A stretch of 64,000 nucleotides of DNA from the NCBI GenBank assembly GCA_023334545.1, contig JAADVB010000007.1:62001-126000 (forward strand), given 5' to 3'. Origin of the DNA: Salisapilia sapeloensis. Its lineage: Eukaryota > Oomycota > Peronosporomycetes > Peronosporales > Salisapiliaceae. Made by a program: the position numbers and the translations under genes. The first letter of the stretch is position 1; every line of letters starts with the position of its first letter. Positions 62,113-64,000 of this stretch are shown in pieces. A model generated the notes under the pieces. The model ran no database searches. It had not been told where the DNA came from and saw only the letters and a list, made by a program, of their open reading frames with translations.

Positions 62113-64000
62113 ATGGCGACTCGAAGGGACAGTATGCGAGCGTCATCGGAAAGTAGTGGCCCTCGCTACAACCTGACACTGGAGCGTGTGTTGGGCGTGA
62201 CGGTCGATGGTAATACCATGATGGCAGTCAATCCGGTAGACGGAGACGTCGCGTATGCTGCTGGATGCATTGTCGTAATTTACAAGATAAGACGACATAA
62301 GCAAGTGAGATATTATCGAGTAGAGAAACCAGTGAGCTGCTTGTGTTTCTCGCCCGACGGTCGTTATCTTGCTATTGGAGAGAAGGGATATCAGCCGTCG
62401 ATAACGATTTGGGATTGCAAAGATGGATCCCTGACATATGAGCTCCAAAGACACCAATACAGTATTGCTTGCTTGGCTTTTACGACTGATGGAAGCTTTC
62501 TACTTTCATGTGGTCAGGAAGAAGACCAACGCTTGTATGCGTGGGATATGTTAGATCCATCGAAAGAAGATCGTGTCATTGGTATCGCTAAAGTAGAGGA
62601 GAAAGTATATGCTATCACGTACTCCCAAGCAGATCAATACTTTGTGTCTGTTGGTGAAAGACACGTCAAGGTTTGTGTCCTTTACCACTTCAGACGTACT
62701 CATCTTGCTTATATCGTCTATGACCTAGTTTTGGTACCTCGATGGCTACGGGCAGTTTATTTTTACCGGATACGAGGTCGACGGACTTCCAGAGCTGCAT
62801 CGCCAGGATGCTGTACTGAATACGAAGGCCAATACCATCTTTGTAGACATCTGTAGCGGACATGGATGCTGTCAGCACAAGACATACGCAATAGCGACGG
62901 ATGGAACGGTGTGCTGCTTTAACGGTTCAGCCATCCTAGAAACTACCGTTTCTCTTGAAACACAGGTCGGGAATGCACTGCATGTGACGGAAGCGTATGT
63001 TGCTGTCGGTGGATCGAATGGAACTGTCCGACTATTTAGTCCTACTGATTTAGAGTATATCGCTACGTTACCATTCCCGCCGGCATTAGGAATGGCGAAT
63101 GCACCACTTCCGTTTCATGACTCGGAAGCAGTTTCTCCAGTATATTCGACACATCGCTACCCTGCTGTCGTTGCTGTGAGGCTAACAGGATCCTCTGCGA
63201 TCGTACTTTACAGTGACCACAGCTTGTTTATATACGACATCGATGATATTGCTGAGTCTTCCATCCATCGAGCGTTCTTATACCACAGTGGTCCTGTGAA
63301 AGATCTGCATGTCGTTGGTAAAGCTATCGGACGTACCAAAAGAGATCGTGTCATCCAAGCAAATGAAGAAAAGCGACTGCTTCAGGCAATACCGACAGGA
63401 TCGTTCGTGACTTGCAGCGTTGACAACACCGTCCGAGTGTGGAATTTAGAAGTGCATAAGCAAACGGGTAGACATACAGACAGAGGTAATCAAAGCAAGT
63501 ATGAAAGCATGTGGACGAATCAGTATAGCAAAGAGATGCTTCGACTTGTGTATTATGACAGTGACGACGCTTTCGAGGATAGTGGTGCTTTCATTTTAGG
63601 AGGCACAGCTCCATCCACTTCCGTTCGAGATGTACGGAACGACGCTTTGAAGCACAATAACTATGCAAGTACACTCCAAACGCTTGCTATTCATCCGAAT
63701 GGCACAAGTCTTGTGGCTGGTGCATCGGATGGAAATATAATGGCTGCTTCGTTTGATCCTGATCACGAGGAGGAGAAAGAAGTCGTTGGGGTCCATATGT
63801 CAGAGCTTACCAAAGTGATGTTTAGACAGAATGGCACTGGCGATTCCTATCAAGTCGTGACTGGAGGAAAGGATAGACTGGTAAAGGTTTATGAAGAAGG
63901 GAAATGGGAAAAAGCTGTTAGTCAGGCTCAACCCCATGCGCGAAGTATAAAGACGCTATGGGCTGCAGCAAATTGTAAAGTTGTAGTGAGTGGTGCATCC
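62113..64000 (+). CDS. WDR62/MAPKBP1-like WD40-repeat protein (cut by window edge)
   Basis: Exons 62113-62670 and 62729-64000 (right edge); 58-nt intron. 610 residues are present and the end lies outside. LERVLGVTVDGNTMMAVNP, VDGDVAYAAGCIVVIYKI, SCLCFSPDGRYLAIGEKGY, CLAFTTDGSFLLSCGQEED, and (across the splice) ERHVK-FWYLDGYG track the WDR62/MAPKBP1 propeller in order. Further blades follow: SFVTCSVDNTVRVWNLEVHK, LAIHPNGTSLVAGASDGNIM and QVVTGGKDRLVKVYEE. WDR62 and MAPKBP1 are spindle-pole or centrosome-associated JNK scaffolds in animals. Similar proteins occur in many flagellated protists. The insert with ETQVGNALHVTEAYVAVGG is in keeping with the double propeller. Function here is inferred from the family. 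Confidence 0.82.

Noticed and set aside
1-64000. Search for transposon ends, CRISPR-like arrays, viral genes or a biosynthetic cluster
   Set aside because: No long terminal or inverted repeats, no regularly spaced repeats, no transposase, integrase or polymerase, and no adjacent set of pathway enzymes were seen.

Overview
The window is nuclear DNA of a eukaryote, most likely a flagellated oomycete. It holds tightly packed protein genes with short GT-AG introns (47 modelled, 34 to 98 nt), two nuclear tRNA genes ended by Pol III T-runs, and an oomycete-type M96 mating-specific family protein. Several genes belong to the cilium/flagellum parts list: CCDC103/DNAAF19, CFAP97-like, CFAP97D1-like, CIMIP2-like, ERICH2-like, Tubby and WDR62/MAPKBP1-like proteins. 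The organism therefore probably makes zoospores. Spacing of 29 to 112 bp between convergent stop codons indicates a compact genome such as Albuginales or a zoosporic downy mildew, but the genus cannot be fixed from the sequence alone.

Layout. 1-8 kb: UTP15 C-terminus (cut by the left edge), eIF3k, an NhaC-type antiporter, a methyltransferase-like protein, a CFAP97-like protein and a membrane-tethered Hsp70-like protein. 8-17.4 kb: SFT2, three related tetraspanin-like proteins, an ERICH2-like protein, a tail-anchored TPR protein, tRNA-Arg(ACG) and a Kv-beta-type aldo-keto reductase. 17.4-19.8 kb: an AT-rich, gene-poor island with weakly supported small secreted-protein candidates. 19.8-31 kb: CIMIP2-like, Tubby with an SR-rich N-terminus, a 1424-aa secreted protein, a GNAT and a REX-type exonuclease with an RRM. 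31-46 kb: Ap4A phosphorylase, CFAP97D1-like, PH/ankyrin/WW protein, tRNA-splicing endonuclease SEN2, ADP/ATP carrier, TRAPPC4, kelch-MORN fusion, and a pseudo-receiver/TPR/cyclic-nucleotide-binding protein. 46-64 kb: M96-family protein, CE2-like SGNH protein, an uncharacterised charged protein, cyclin L, aminopeptidase P, an ENT nucleoside transporter, a PH-like membrane protein, a PX-like protein, tRNA-Ala(TGC), CCDC103, a LysE-type transporter, and a WDR62/MAPKBP1-like protein cut by the right edge.

There are no operons. Genes mostly sit as convergent or divergent pairs and share function only loosely. Most are housekeeping (ribosome biogenesis, translation, tRNA processing, trafficking) or flagellar. 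I see no transposon, CRISPR, virus or obvious metabolic cluster. The parts most likely to hold something undescribed are the secreted-protein island, the giant secreted protein, the tetraspanin family, and several proteins whose signature residues are altered (Hsp70-like, CE2-like, pseudo-receiver).

Exon boundaries were read by eye from splice consensus, reading phase and family similarity. Starts are the most likely ATG. No database search was run.
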